A stretch of DNA of 64,000 bases, from assembly GCA_902761365.1 (NCBI GenBank), contig CACWJZ010000001.1, positions 24,088 to 88,087 of the forward strand. Direction: 5' to 3'. Below, one piece after another: positions 33,397 through 41,364 of the stretch; the stretch's first letter is position 1; each line of letters opens with the position of its first letter. The notes beneath the pieces are model-generated. The model did no database searches. It saw only the letters and a program-made list of their open reading frames with translations, and was not told where the DNA came from. A program made the translations under genes and the position numbers. Source of the DNA: an uncultured Eubacteriales bacterium. GTDB lineage: Bacteria; Bacillota; Clostridia; Christensenellales; CAG-138.

Positions 33397-33428
33397 ACTC
33401 TATGGCGCCGTTTTGAATACCATAGAGT
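33397..33428. repeat. 9-bp inverted repeat in the nifS-thiI leader
   Basis: ACTCTATGG (33397-33405) and CCATAGAGT (33420-33428) form a perfect 9-bp inverted repeat with a 14-base loop, between the promoter and the ribosome binding site. There is no T-tract, so it is not a terminator; an operator or mRNA hairpin is possible. Confidence 0.6.
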
Positions 33429-33453
33429 AGATTGCGACAGGATGGAACATGAG

Positions 33454-34599
33454 ATGATTTATTTGGATAACAGCGCCACGACGCGCACCTTGCCCGAGGC
33501 AGCCCAGGCCGCTTTCCAGGCCATGACGGAGGATTTCTATAATCCGGCAGCCGCGTATGCCTTTGGAGCCCGCACAGAGAAACGGGTGAACGAAGCGAGG
33601 ACAATCATGGCAAGGCCCCTCAGGGCACGGCGGGAGGAGATCATTTTCACCTCCGGCGGTACGGAAAGCAACAACGCCGCCGTCTTCGGCAGCCTTAAAA
33701 GTTGGCATGGGCCCAAGCGCGTTATCACCACGGCGGTGGAGCATCCGTCGGTGTTCGAGACGGTCCAGTCCCTGCAGCAGAGCGGGGATGTGGACATCGT
33801 GATCCTGCCTGTCAACGACCAGGGCTATCCCGACCTTGCCGCCCTGCGGGATGCACTGACGGAAAACACAGCCCTGGTGTCCATGATGCACGTGAATAAC
33901 GAGCTGGGCACGGTGACGGACCTTTTCGCCGCTTCAAGGCTGATCCGCCGCTATGCGCCCCGGGCCATCTTCCATGCGGACGGCGTACAGGCGTACCTGA
34001 AGGTGGACACGGATAACCTGGGGGTGGACCTCTATTCCATCTCCGCCCACAAGTTCCACGCGCCCAAGGGCGTGGGCGCCCTCTATAAGCGCACCGGCGT
34101 GCGGTTTTCCGGCGGGCAGATGGGCGGGGGACAGGAGAACAACCTGCGCTCCGGCACCCTGAACGTGCCGGGCATCCTGGGTATGGAGAAGGCGGTCTCC
34201 CTGTATGAGCAGAACCTGGGCGCCTGGCGACAGAACATGCGCGCCTGCAAGCGCCGCCTGTATGATGACTTGATGACCATCCCGGATGTGATCCTCAACG
34301 GTCCCTCTCTGGACGAGGCCGCGCCGCATATCCTGAACCTGTCCTTCATTGGGGTTAGGGGAGAGGTGCTGCTCCACGCCCTGGAGCAGTTCGACGTGTG
34401 CGTGTCCACCGGTTCCGCCTGCACCGCCCGCAAGGCGGGGAAGAACCGCATCCTGACAGCGGCGGGCATCGTCGGTCCACGGCAGGAGGGAGCCATCCGC
34501 TTCAGCCTTTGCCCCTTCAATACCCCGGAGGAGATGGACAAAGCCGCTCAGATCGTTTCCGAGCAGGTCAGGTTTTTGCGAAAATACAGAAGAAGATGA
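33454..34599 (+). CDS. Cysteine desulfurase (NifS/IscS-like) dedicated to ThiI
   Basis: A 381-residue PLP enzyme that takes sulfur from cysteine as a persulfide. Features are MIYLDNSATT at the start, FTSGGTESNN, VEHPS, the PLP-lysine motif SISAHKFHAPKG near residue 194-205 and the catalytic cysteine loop CVSTGSACTARK near 315-326. It is followed 16 bases later by thiI, the same pairing as NifZ-ThiI in Bacillus subtilis, so it probably supplies sulfur for 4-thiouridine in tRNA rather than for Fe-S clusters. An in-frame ATG at 33442 exists, but AGGATGG there serves better as the ribosome binding site for 33454. Confidence 0.93.
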   Translation: MIYLDNSATTRTLPEAAQAAFQAMTEDFYNPAAAYAFGARTEKRVNEARTIMARPLRARREEIIFTSGGTESNNAAVFGSLKSWHGPKRVITTAVEHPSVFETVQSLQQSGDVDIVILPVNDQGYPDLAALRDALTENTALVSMMHVNNELGTVTDLFAASRLIRRYAPRAIFHADGVQAYLKVDTDNLGVDLYSISAHKFHAPKGVGALYKRTGVRFSGGQMGGGQENNLRSGTLNVPGILGMEKAVSLYEQNLGAWRQNMRACKRRLYDDLMTIPDVILNGPSLDEAAPHILNLSFIGVRGEVLLHALEQFDVCVSTGSACTARKAGKNRILTAAGIVGPRQEGAIRFSLCPFNTPEEMDKAAQIVSEQVRFLRKYRRR

Positions 34600-34615
34600 G
34601 CAGGAGAAAAGATAT

Positions 34616-35797
34616 ATGAACAACAGCGCACTGGTAGTGAAGTATGCGGAGATACATTTGAAGGGGCTCAACCGCCCCTTCTTCGAGCGCAAGCTGGTGG
34701 AGAAGATCGAAGAAGCTCTGTCCGACGCCCATCCCCGCGTGGTTCGGGAGCAGGGTCGCATTTTCGTGTACGATCTACCTGAGGAGCATCTCGAAGAATA
34801 TGCTCAACGGCTCCAAAAGGTCTTTGGTATCCACTCCGTGTCCATCGCCGCCTGCGGTGAGAAGACCTGGGAGGACGTGCGTGCCTTGGGCATCCGGCTC
34901 ATGGCTGCCTATGCGGACGAGCCCAAGACCTTCAAGGTCTTTGCCCGCCGGGCAGACAAGCGGTTCCCCATGACCTCGGAGATGATCTGCCGGGAGCTGG
35001 GGGGAGAGCTTCTGCAGGCCTACCCCAATCTGAAGGTGGATGTGCACCATCCGGAGATCCCCCTGACCGTGGAGATCCGGCAGGACAAGGCCTTTCTGTA
35101 CACTGGGGAGATCCTCTGCGCAGGCGGCATGCCCGTCGGCACCAACGGCAAGGCCATGTTGCTCATCTCCGGCGGCATCGACAGCCCTGTGGCCGGGTAC
35201 ATGATTGCCAAGCGGGGCGTCGCTCTCTCCGCCATCCACTTCTACAGCTACCCCTACACCAGCGAGCGGGCCCGGGACAAGGTGGTGGAGCTGGCGGGTA
35301 TCGTGTCCCAGTATGCGGGTGCTTTCGATCTGTATCTGGTGCCCTTCACCGAGATACAGACCACAATCTACGATAAGTGTCCTTCCTCCGAGACCACCGT
35401 CCTTATGCGGCGGCTGATGATGAAGATCGCGGAGCGCACGGCGAGGAGCTGCGGATGCCTGGCCCTCATCACAGGGGAGTCCATCGGTCAGGTGGCCAGC
35501 CAGACCATCGAAAGTCTGGCCGTCACCAACGACGCCGTGGACATACCCGTGTTCCGGCCCCTCATCGGATTCGACAAGGAGGAGATCATCGAACGGGCCA
35601 AAAAGATCGGCACCTTCGAGACCTCCATACTGCCCTATGAGGATTGTTGCACCGTGTTCGTGCCTCAACATCCTGTCACCCGGCCCCAGGTGCAAAAGCT
35701 TCGAGAGAGCGAAGCTTTGGTGGACTTCGAGCCCATGATCGAGGAAGCTCTCCGTAACACAGAGGTCATTCGGATTTTACACAATGTTTCCTATTGA
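34616..35797 (+). CDS. thiI: tRNA 4-thiouridine synthase ThiI
   Basis: A 393-residue enzyme that thiolates uridine-8 in tRNA. It has a ferredoxin-like domain plus THUMP (about 1-165), then a PP-loop ATPase domain with LLISGGIDSPVAGY near residue 182-195 and ITGESIGQVASQT. A Cys pair in YEDCCTVFVPQHP holds the likely sulfur-handling cysteine. The C-terminal rhodanese domain of the E. coli enzyme is absent, as in other Firmicutes, so sulfur must come directly from the desulfurase encoded upstream. Confidence 0.95.
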   Translation: MNNSALVVKYAEIHLKGLNRPFFERKLVEKIEEALSDAHPRVVREQGRIFVYDLPEEHLEEYAQRLQKVFGIHSVSIAACGEKTWEDVRALGIRLMAAYADEPKTFKVFARRADKRFPMTSEMICRELGGELLQAYPNLKVDVHHPEIPLTVEIRQDKAFLYTGEILCAGGMPVGTNGKAMLLISGGIDSPVAGYMIAKRGVALSAIHFYSYPYTSERARDKVVELAGIVSQYAGAFDLYLVPFTEIQTTIYDKCPSSETTVLMRRLMMKIAERTARSCGCLALITGESIGQVASQTIESLAVTNDAVDIPVFRPLIGFDKEEIIERAKKIGTFETSILPYEDCCTVFVPQHPVTRPQVQKLRESEALVDFEPMIEEALRNTEVIRILHNVSY

Positions 35798-35821
35798 CCG
35801 CGTTTGTTTATGATATACTAA
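35794..35821 (+). promoter_or_regulatory. Possible promoter of the 81-aa gene
   Basis: TTGACC (35794-35799), a 16-base spacer and TACTAA (35816-35821), at the thiI stop. Confidence 0.5.
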
Positions 35822-35851
35822 CGTAAATTCCTGGAAAGGAGAGCAAATACT

Positions 35852-36097
35852 ATGAAGTCCATAACTCGATTTATCGGTGCAGTCGTGATCATCGCGGTCC
35901 TGGCCGGTTTCGTTCTGTTTAAGTTGAATGAAAAGGGATTCCTGTCCGGGAATCTGTCCCAGTGGATCACCGTCATGACGCAGCATATCACCGGCATAAA
36001 AAACGATACGGAGACCTTCCTCCACGAGGAGGGCTATCTGCTGCCCACGGCCACCATCGATCCCAATCAGTCCCAGTACACCAATCCCACGTATTGA
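35852..36097 (+). CDS. Hypothetical small membrane-anchored protein
   Basis: An 81-residue protein. One N-terminal membrane helix (about 7-23, FIGAVVIIAVLAGFVLF) is followed by an outside-facing polar segment with no recognised domain (NEKGFLSGNLSQWITVMTQ) and a Thr/Pro/Gln-rich end. GGAAAGGAG precedes the ATG. It may have its own promoter at the end of thiI, or be the third gene of that operon. Function unknown. Confidence 0.75.
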   Translation: MKSITRFIGAVVIIAVLAGFVLFKLNEKGFLSGNLSQWITVMTQHITGIKNDTETFLHEEGYLLPTATIDPNQSQYTNPTY

Positions 36098-36135
36098 CCG
36101 CTCCACAGTAGTGCATACAACCGTATTTGAAAAAG

Positions 36136-36164
36136 CAAAAGAGCAGGATTGCTTCCTGCTCTTT
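36136..36164. terminator. Bidirectional terminator (81-aa gene and tRNA-Pro)
   Basis: AAAGAGCAGGA pairs with TCCTGCTCTTT around TTGCT, with A/T tracts on both sides. It lies between the plus-strand small gene and the minus-strand tRNA. Confidence 0.82.
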
Positions 36165-36169
36165 CCTGT

Positions 36170-36246
36170 TGGTCTGGGTGAGAAGATTTGAACTTCCGGC
36201 CTCTTGAACCCCATTCAAGCACGCTACCAAACTGCGCTACACCCAG
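36170..36246 (-). tRNA. tRNA-Pro (anticodon GGG)
   Basis: On the minus strand the acceptor stem pairs CTGGGTG with CACCCAG. The anticodon arm CTTGA-ATGGGGT-TCAAG gives GGG (CCC/CCU). The T-loop is GTTCAAATC, and CCA is encoded. Confidence 0.95.
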
Positions 36247-36276
36247 AAATATGCGGTCGTTCCTTCGACTTTCGAT

Positions 36277-36305
36277 ATATTAGCATCGGCACAGGAAAAA
36301 GTCAA
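36277..36305 (-). promoter_or_regulatory. Promoter of tRNA-Pro
   Basis: On the minus strand, TTGACT (36300-36305), a 17-base spacer and TAATAT (36277-36282). Confidence 0.8.
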
Positions 36306-36452
36306 GCCCTTTTTTGACACCATACTTTTTAGGGTACTGCATCTATTTATGCGTATTTTTTTCGGGATGAAACGTTGTACGGCACTCAAGGCAACAGGAT
36401 ATATAGTTTTTTCACTGATAACGAAAATTATTCTTGATATAAAGAATGTAGA

Positions 36453-36481
36453 TTGAAATATTATCATATCAGCGTTATACT
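36453..36481 (+). promoter_or_regulatory. Promoter of the Lrp-pnt operon
   Basis: TTGAAA (36453-36458), a 17-base spacer and TATACT (36476-36481). An in-frame TTG at 36453 is this -35 box, not a start codon. The 200 bases before it (36247-36452) are AT-rich with no gene seen. Confidence 0.75.
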
Positions 36482-36509
36482 AAAGAAAAAAATGCGGAGC
36501 GTGAAGATC

Positions 36510-36965
36510 GTGGACAGAACAGATATTCAGATCCTGACCTGCCTGCAGGAGAATGCCAGGATGAATGCTTCCACCATTGCCGAACGAGTGAACCTTTCCA
36601 CCTCGGCGGTGATAGAGCGCATGCGTAAGATGGAAAACAGCGGTTGTATCGAGAAGTACACCGCTATTTTTAGTGATTCTGCCATGGGGCGGGACGTGTC
36701 CGCCTTCATATCCGTAGGCATGGAGCATCCTAAATATGTGGAAGGCTTCGTGCAGACCGTCAACGGTCACAAGGACATCATCCAATGCTACTATATGGCC
36801 GGTGACTTTGATTTTCTGCTTCACGTGGTGACCGCCTCCACCAGCACCCTGACCGGCGTGCTGGAGGACATCAAGCGGATCCCCGGCGTCAGCAAGACGC
36901 GGACGCATCTGGTGCTGAGGACGGATAAGAACATCCTGTCCCCGCTGCCGGAAGCGACGAAATAA
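36510..36965 (+). CDS. Lrp/AsnC family transcriptional regulator
   Basis: A 151-residue regulator with an N-terminal winged HTH (DIQILTCLQENARMNASTIA, then VNLSTSAVIERMRKMENSG) and a C-terminal RAM/AsnC ligand-binding domain (about 65-145, including GDFDFLLHV and IKRIPGVSKTRTHLVL). It is the first gene of an operon with the transhydrogenase genes, 29 bases before the next start, and so is likely their amino-acid-responsive regulator. The GTG at 36510 has GGAG upstream and fits the family start. The ATG at 36492 is only about 4 bases after the predicted transcription start. Confidence 0.88.
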   Translation: MDRTDIQILTCLQENARMNASTIAERVNLSTSAVIERMRKMENSGCIEKYTAIFSDSAMGRDVSAFISVGMEHPKYVEGFVQTVNGHKDIIQCYYMAGDFDFLLHVVTASTSTLTGVLEDIKRIPGVSKTRTHLVLRTDKNILSPLPEATK

Positions 36966-36994
36966 ACTATCAAATACTAATGGAGGAAAAACAA

Positions 36995-38155
36995 ATGATC
37001 ATCGGTATCCCTAAAGAAATCATGCACGGCGAGCGCCGTGTGGCTGCGACCCCCGAGACCGTGGCGAAGTTCGTCAAGGACGGCGCCACCGTGCTGGTGG
37101 AGAACGGTGCCGGCGTCGGCGCCTTCTTCGCTGACGACGCCTATGCGGCCGCCGGTGCCGAGATGGTGGCGGACGTGGCCGACCTGTACAAGCGGGCGGA
37201 CGTGATCCTGAAGGTCAAGGAGCCCCTGTTCAACGAGGAGAAGGGCTGCTCCGAGATCGATATGATGCATGCCGGTCAGTACATCATCACCTTCATCCAT
37301 CCCGCCTCTCCCGTGAACCACCAGATGGTCAAGGATATGGCGAAGAAGGGCGTCATCGGCCTCACTTTGGACGGTGTTCCACGTATCTCCCGGGCCCAGA
37401 ACATGGACGCCCTCACGTCCATGAGCACCGTGGCCGGTTATAAGGGCATGCTGATGGCGGCCTCCGATCTGGAAAAGTTCATGCCCCAGATCTTCTGCGC
37501 CGTTGGTATGATACGCCCTTGCAATGTGCTGGTCATCGGCGTGGGCGTGGCCGGTTTGCAGGCCCTCGCCACCGCCAAGCGTCTCGGCGCGGTCACCTAT
37601 GCCGCCGACATCCGTCCCGCGGCCATGGAGCAGGCCAAGTCTCTGGGCGCCAAGCCCGTGGAGCTGGGCGTGCCCGCTGAGGAAGCCATCGCGCCGGGCG
37701 GCTATGCCCAGAAGCTCCCCGAAGCCACCCTGCTCCGTGAGCGGGAAGCCATCGCGGCGGTCCTGCCCAACATGGACGTGGTGTTCTGCTCCGCGCTGAT
37801 CCCCGGCAAGCTGGCACCCGTGGTCATCACCGACGAGATGGTCAAGACCATGAAGGAAGGCTCCGTCATCGTGGACATCGCCATCGACCAGGGCGGAAAC
37901 TGCGCCATCACCCCTCCGGGCGGCCGCGAGATCAAGCACGGCGTGGTCCTGGAAGGCATCAAGAACATCCCTGGTATGCTGGCCTCCAGCTCTACCTGGA
38001 TGTTTGCCCAGAACATCTATAACCTGACCAAGTTCCTCACCCATGACAGCAAGATCCAACTGGATATGAACGACGAGATCGTCAAGTCCATCCTGGTCAC
38101 CATCGACGGCAAGATCGTCCATGCCGGCGCCCTCGAGGCCATGGGCCTGAAATAA
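36995..38155 (+). CDS. pntAA: NAD(P) transhydrogenase subunit alpha part 1
   Basis: A 386-residue soluble NAD(H)-binding subunit (domain I) of the proton-translocating transhydrogenase. It has an alanine-dehydrogenase-like fold: MIIGIPKEIMHGERRVAATP at the start and the NAD-binding loop VLVIGVGVAGLQALATAKRLGA near residue 170. A membrane domain is absent because that part is encoded separately by the next gene. GGAGG lies 8 bases before the ATG at 36995. Alanine dehydrogenase is ruled out by the neighbours and by residues such as DIAIDQGGNC. Confidence 0.93.
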   Translation: MIIGIPKEIMHGERRVAATPETVAKFVKDGATVLVENGAGVGAFFADDAYAAAGAEMVADVADLYKRADVILKVKEPLFNEEKGCSEIDMMHAGQYIITFIHPASPVNHQMVKDMAKKGVIGLTLDGVPRISRAQNMDALTSMSTVAGYKGMLMAASDLEKFMPQIFCAVGMIRPCNVLVIGVGVAGLQALATAKRLGAVTYAADIRPAAMEQAKSLGAKPVELGVPAEEAIAPGGYAQKLPEATLLREREAIAAVLPNMDVVFCSALIPGKLAPVVITDEMVKTMKEGSVIVDIAIDQGGNCAITPPGGREIKHGVVLEGIKNIPGMLASSSTWMFAQNIYNLTKFLTHDSKIQLDMNDEIVKSILVTIDGKIVHAGALEAMGLK

Positions 38156-38167
38156 GGAGGTATCCCC

Positions 38168-38467
38168 TTGCATCCGCTGATCCTTGTGGGCATCTTCATC
38201 GTCTCCAGTGTGCTGGGGTACGTGCTCATCAAAAATGTGCCAAGCCTTCTGCACACGCCCCTCATGTCCGGCATGAACGCCCTTTCCGGCGTCACCGTGC
38301 TGGGAGCCATGATCGCCGTGGCTACCGCCGCCTATACGGGCAGCAAGGTTTTGGCGCTCGTCGCCATCGCCCTCGCCATGCTCAACGTGGCGGGCGGGTT
38401 CCTGGTGACCCACCGCATGCTCCTGATGTTCGGCCATAAGAAGGAGAAGGAGGAGAAGGAAGCATGA
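38168..38467 (+). CDS. pntAB: NAD(P) transhydrogenase subunit alpha part 2
   Basis: A 99-residue membrane subunit with three helices (LILVGIFIVSSVLGYVLI; then TPLMSGMNALSGVTVLGAM; then ALVAIALAMLNVAGGFLVTH). It forms the first half of the proton channel. The start codon is TTG at 38168, 8 bases after AAGGAGG; no ATG fits the membrane start. It ends in a charged KEKEEKEA tail and overlaps pntB by 4 bases (ATGA). Confidence 0.93.
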   Translation: MHPLILVGIFIVSSVLGYVLIKNVPSLLHTPLMSGMNALSGVTVLGAMIAVATAAYTGSKVLALVAIALAMLNVAGGFLVTHRMLLMFGHKKEKEEKEA

Positions 38468-39900
38468 TCGATTCCGTCTACTACGTTCTCTGTATCGTCC
38501 TGGCCGGACTGGTGCTGCTGGGCATCTTCATGATGAGCAAGGTGAAGACCGCCCTGTGGGGCAACCTGCTCTCCTGCGCCTGCATGGCGGCCGCCATCGT
38601 GCTCACCGTCATCCGCTATGACTTCGCCGGCAAGTGGGCCTGGCTCATCGTGGGCCTGGTGCCCGCAGCCATCGCCGGCGCGATCCTGGCGAAGAAGGTG
38701 AAGATGATCGAAATGCCCCAGACCGTGGCCATGCTCAACGGCTTCGGCGGCGTGGCCTCCGCTTTGGTGGCGGCGGTCACCCTGACCGACGGCAAGGCCG
38801 TGGGCGCTTTCGAGGCCATCACGGCGGGCATCGCCCTCATCATCGGCATGGTCACCCTGCTGGGCAGCATCCTGGCCGCCGGCAAGCTGGCCAAGTGGTT
38901 CAACCAGCGGCCCGTGATCCTCAAGGGACACAAGGCGCTGGTCTTACTGGTCGGTGTCCTGGCCGTTCTGTGCCTTCTGCCTCTGGTCCTCTGCCAGAGG
39001 AACAACGGGCAGCTGATCCTCTTCACCCTGCTGTGCGCAATCCTCGCCGGCGCCTTCGGCTGGCTGTTCGTGCTGCGGGTGGGCGGCGCTGACATGCCCA
39101 TCACCATAAGCCTGCTGAACTCCCTGTCCGGCGTGGCGGGCGGCATCGCAGGCATGGCCATCGGCGAGTCTTTGCTGGTGGCTGTGGGCGGCATCGTGGG
39201 CGCATCCGGCCTGATCCTCACAGAGGTCATGTGCCGAGCCATGAACCGGAAGCTCTCCGCCATCCTGACGGGGGCCACCACGGTCACGGCCGCGCCCAAG
39301 GCGGAGGAGCCCGCTCCCGCTGAGGAAGCTGCGCCCGCTGAGGAAGCTGCGCCCGTGGAGGAAGCGGCTCCCGTGGTGGACAAGGAAGCCGAGGAGAAGA
39401 AGGTGTTCGAAGCCTTCAAGGCCGCCAAGAACGTGATCATCGTGCCTGGCTACGGCATGGCCCTTTCCCAGGCCCAATACGCGGTCCGGGAGTTGAAGGA
39501 CGCTCTGGAGGCTCACGGCGCCACGGTGCGCTTCGCCATCCATCCTGTGGCGGGCCGCATGCCGGGGCACATGAACGTGCTCCTGTGCGAGGTGGACATC
39601 CCCTACGAGGACCTGTTCCAGATGGAGGACATCAACGAAGACTTCAAAGCCGCGGACGTGACCCTGGTCATCGGCGCCAACGACGTGATGAACCCGGCCG
39701 CCAACACCGCCGAGGGCACGCCCATCTATGGCATGCCTGTGCTGAACGTGGGCGACTGCCAAAACGTCATCATCTGCAACTTCGACCTGAACCCGGGTTA
39801 TGCCGGCGTGCCAAACCCGCTGTATGAGCGGAGCGAGGGCGTGGCGCTGCTGATCGGCGACGCCAAGGAGAGTCTGGCCAAGCTGAAGGAAATGCTTTGA
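38464..39900 (+). CDS. pntB: NAD(P) transhydrogenase subunit beta
   Basis: A 478-residue subunit coupling hydride transfer between NADH and NADP+ to proton flow. Residues 1-275 hold about 9 membrane helices. Residues 310-478 form the NADP(H)-binding domain III (IIVPGYGMALSQAQYAVREL, GRMPGHMNVLL, VIGANDVMNPAA, GYAGVPNPL). Between them an Ala/Pro/Glu-rich linker of about 30 residues carries AEEAAP-type repeats, longer than usual. The subunit completes the three-gene transhydrogenase. NADPH supply is the likely role in an anaerobe. Confidence 0.94.
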   Translation: MIDSVYYVLCIVLAGLVLLGIFMMSKVKTALWGNLLSCACMAAAIVLTVIRYDFAGKWAWLIVGLVPAAIAGAILAKKVKMIEMPQTVAMLNGFGGVASALVAAVTLTDGKAVGAFEAITAGIALIIGMVTLLGSILAAGKLAKWFNQRPVILKGHKALVLLVGVLAVLCLLPLVLCQRNNGQLILFTLLCAILAGAFGWLFVLRVGGADMPITISLLNSLSGVAGGIAGMAIGESLLVAVGGIVGASGLILTEVMCRAMNRKLSAILTGATTVTAAPKAEEPAPAEEAAPAEEAAPVEEAAPVVDKEAEEKKVFEAFKAAKNVIIVPGYGMALSQAQYAVRELKDALEAHGATVRFAIHPVAGRMPGHMNVLLCEVDIPYEDLFQMEDINEDFKAADVTLVIGANDVMNPAANTAEGTPIYGMPVLNVGDCQNVIICNFDLNPGYAGVPNPLYERSEGVALLIGDAKESLAKLKEML

Positions 39901-39915
39901 TCGGAAGCATGATCG

Positions 39916-39948
39916 AGAGGATCGTCTGAACAGGGCGATCCTCTTTTC
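39916..39948 (+). terminator. Terminator after pntB
   Basis: AGAGGATCG (39916-39924) pairs with CGATCCTCT (39936-39944), followed by TTT. Confidence 0.82.
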
Positions 39949-40009
39949 CGTCTTCCGCTGCGGCGGAGCATGTGGTATACTGTACACAAAAGGAACAGGG
40001 GAGGAGCAT

Positions 40010-40936
40010 ATGCGAAAACTGTGGATCGATACCGATACGGCATCCGATGACGCCGTGGCGCTGCTGATGGCGCTGCGGGAACCGTCGGTGGAGGTGCTGG
40101 GCATCAGCGTGGTCATGGGGAACGTGAGCCTGGAGCGAGTGGTGCGCAACGCCCTCATCAGCGTGGAACGAGCTAGCACCTATACGCCGCCGGTGTATGC
40201 GGGAGCCCATAAACCCCTGTATCGGAACACGGACTTTGCCGTGGTCTGCCACGGGGTAGACGGGCTATCCGACAGGGGCTATCCTGATCCCGTGTTGACG
40301 GTGGCCCAGGGGAATGCTGTGGACGCCATGCTGGCCTGCGCCCGAATGAATCCCCATGAGGTGGAACTGGTCACCCTGGGCCCGTTGACCAACGTGGCCA
40401 CCGCCGCCTTCAAGGACCCGGAGGGCTTTCGCTGCTTCAAGTCCGTCACGATCATGGGCGGGGCCCTGCGCATGCCGGGGAACTGGAGCCCCGTGTCCGA
40501 ATTCAACATCATAGTGGACCCCGAAGCGGCCGAGGCAGTCTTCCATGCGGGCGTGCCCGTGATCCTGGCGCCCTTTGAGATCTGCACGGGGGATAGCCTG
40601 TTCCTGGAGGAGGATCGCGTGAGGCTGGCCGCGGCCTCTGCGGCAGGGGCCTTCGCCGTGGACTGCAACAAGGTGCTGATCGAATACGGCAAGCGGCTGG
40701 GGCTCAACGGCCTGTGTCTTGCCGATCCGGCGGCTATGGCGGTGGTCCTGTGGCCGGAGATCATTTTGGAGCAGCAGGAGACCTATATGTGCGTGGAGAC
40801 GGCGGGGCGATATACCACCGGCATGGTCATTTATGATTATATCGACCATCTGCATCGGCCCCACAACGGGACCGTCGTCCAGCGCATCGATGGCCCCGCC
40901 TTCAAGGAGCGGACCATCCGCTGCCTGGCAATATAA
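40010..40936 (+). CDS. Nucleoside hydrolase (IunH family)
   Basis: A 308-residue hydrolase cleaving the N-glycosidic bond of ribonucleosides to free base and ribose. The calcium-binding signature DTDTASDDA sits at residues 7-15. HGVDGL, VTLGPLTNVA, IMGGALRMPGN and EFNIIVDPEAAE follow in family order. The usual active-site His near the C-terminus is not clear (VIYDYIDH region). Pyrimidine/purine preference cannot be read. It is monocistronic, with a TATACT -10 box at 39975-39980 and a weak -35. GGGGAGG precedes ATG. Confidence 0.92.
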   Translation: MRKLWIDTDTASDDAVALLMALREPSVEVLGISVVMGNVSLERVVRNALISVERASTYTPPVYAGAHKPLYRNTDFAVVCHGVDGLSDRGYPDPVLTVAQGNAVDAMLACARMNPHEVELVTLGPLTNVATAAFKDPEGFRCFKSVTIMGGALRMPGNWSPVSEFNIIVDPEAAEAVFHAGVPVILAPFEICTGDSLFLEEDRVRLAAASAAGAFAVDCNKVLIEYGKRLGLNGLCLADPAAMAVVLWPEIILEQQETYMCVETAGRYTTGMVIYDYIDHLHRPHNGTVVQRIDGPAFKERTIRCLAI

Positions 40937-40997
40937 TATATTTTGATAATTTAGAGGGAAAACGAGCATTTTTGCCTGTTTTTCGGCAAAAAACGTA

Positions 40998-41025
40998 TTG
41001 ACATGCGGAGATGTTCTGATACAAT
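40998..41025 (+). promoter_or_regulatory. Promoter of a predicted noncoding RNA
   Basis: TTGACA (40998-41003), a 16-base spacer and TACAAT (41020-41025). It is followed by no ORF with a ribosome binding site, but by a series of stable hairpins that ends in a terminator. Confidence 0.7.
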
Positions 41026-41031
41026 AATGCC

Positions 41032-41229
41032 CGCATTCCGCCCCCGAGTGGGATGCGACAAAAAGAAATTCATCAGCTGTCCTCCGTGGGCAGCGAATGG
41101 ATGAAAGCATCGGTGCGTTTCCCGGCTTTTTCGATCGCCTCCTCCAGTTGATCGCTCAATCATTGGACCGGGCCTTTGGCCTGTTTCCGAAGTGGATCGA
41201 AAGCCAATGAGAATGCACCGATGCTTTTT
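41032..41229 (+). ncRNA. Predicted ~200-nt structured RNA, family not recognised
   Basis: The segment between the promoter above and a T-run at 41225-41229 folds into three domains. (1) GCATTCC 41033-41039 pairs with GGGATGC 41050-41056. (2) TTCATC 41069-41074 with GATGAA 41100-41105, enclosing GCTGTCC 41076-41082 with GGGCAGC 41088-41094. (3) A long closing stem of GCATCGGTGC 41107-41116 with GCACCGATGC 41215-41224, enclosing GGCTTT...CGATC with GATCGAAAGCC and a terminal hairpin. The final stem also acts as terminator. Own promoter and end make a trans-acting RNA likelier than a leader. Size fits 6S-like or Clostridiales-type RNAs, but I cannot match a consensus. Confidence 0.65.
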
Positions 41230-41265
41230 GGGGTTCCCTTCATCATCACTTTTTACGATTGGGCC

Positions 41266-41295
41266 TTGACGATGAGGGATCATAAAAAGTATACT
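41266..41295 (+). promoter_or_regulatory. Promoter of the cytidylate-kinase-like gene
   Basis: TTGACG (41266-41271), an 18-base spacer and TATACT (41290-41295), 70 bases before the start. Confidence 0.72.
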
Positions 41296-41364
41296 ATATA
41301 TGAAGAAACAGTTGATCCGTTTCAAAGCACAACCAGCAAACCGTGTACACAGGGAGGCAGAGCC

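Noticed and set aside
36453..36509. TTG start at 36453 for the Lrp regulator
   Set aside because: This TTG is the -35 box of a good promoter; the same reasoning excludes 63547 for secG, and promoter overlap excludes 41176 for the cytidylate-kinase-like gene and 44174 for metK.
41032..41229. Firm assignment of the structured RNA as 6S RNA
   Set aside because: Size fits, but it has two extra 5' hairpins instead of one long rod with a central bubble, so I leave the family open.
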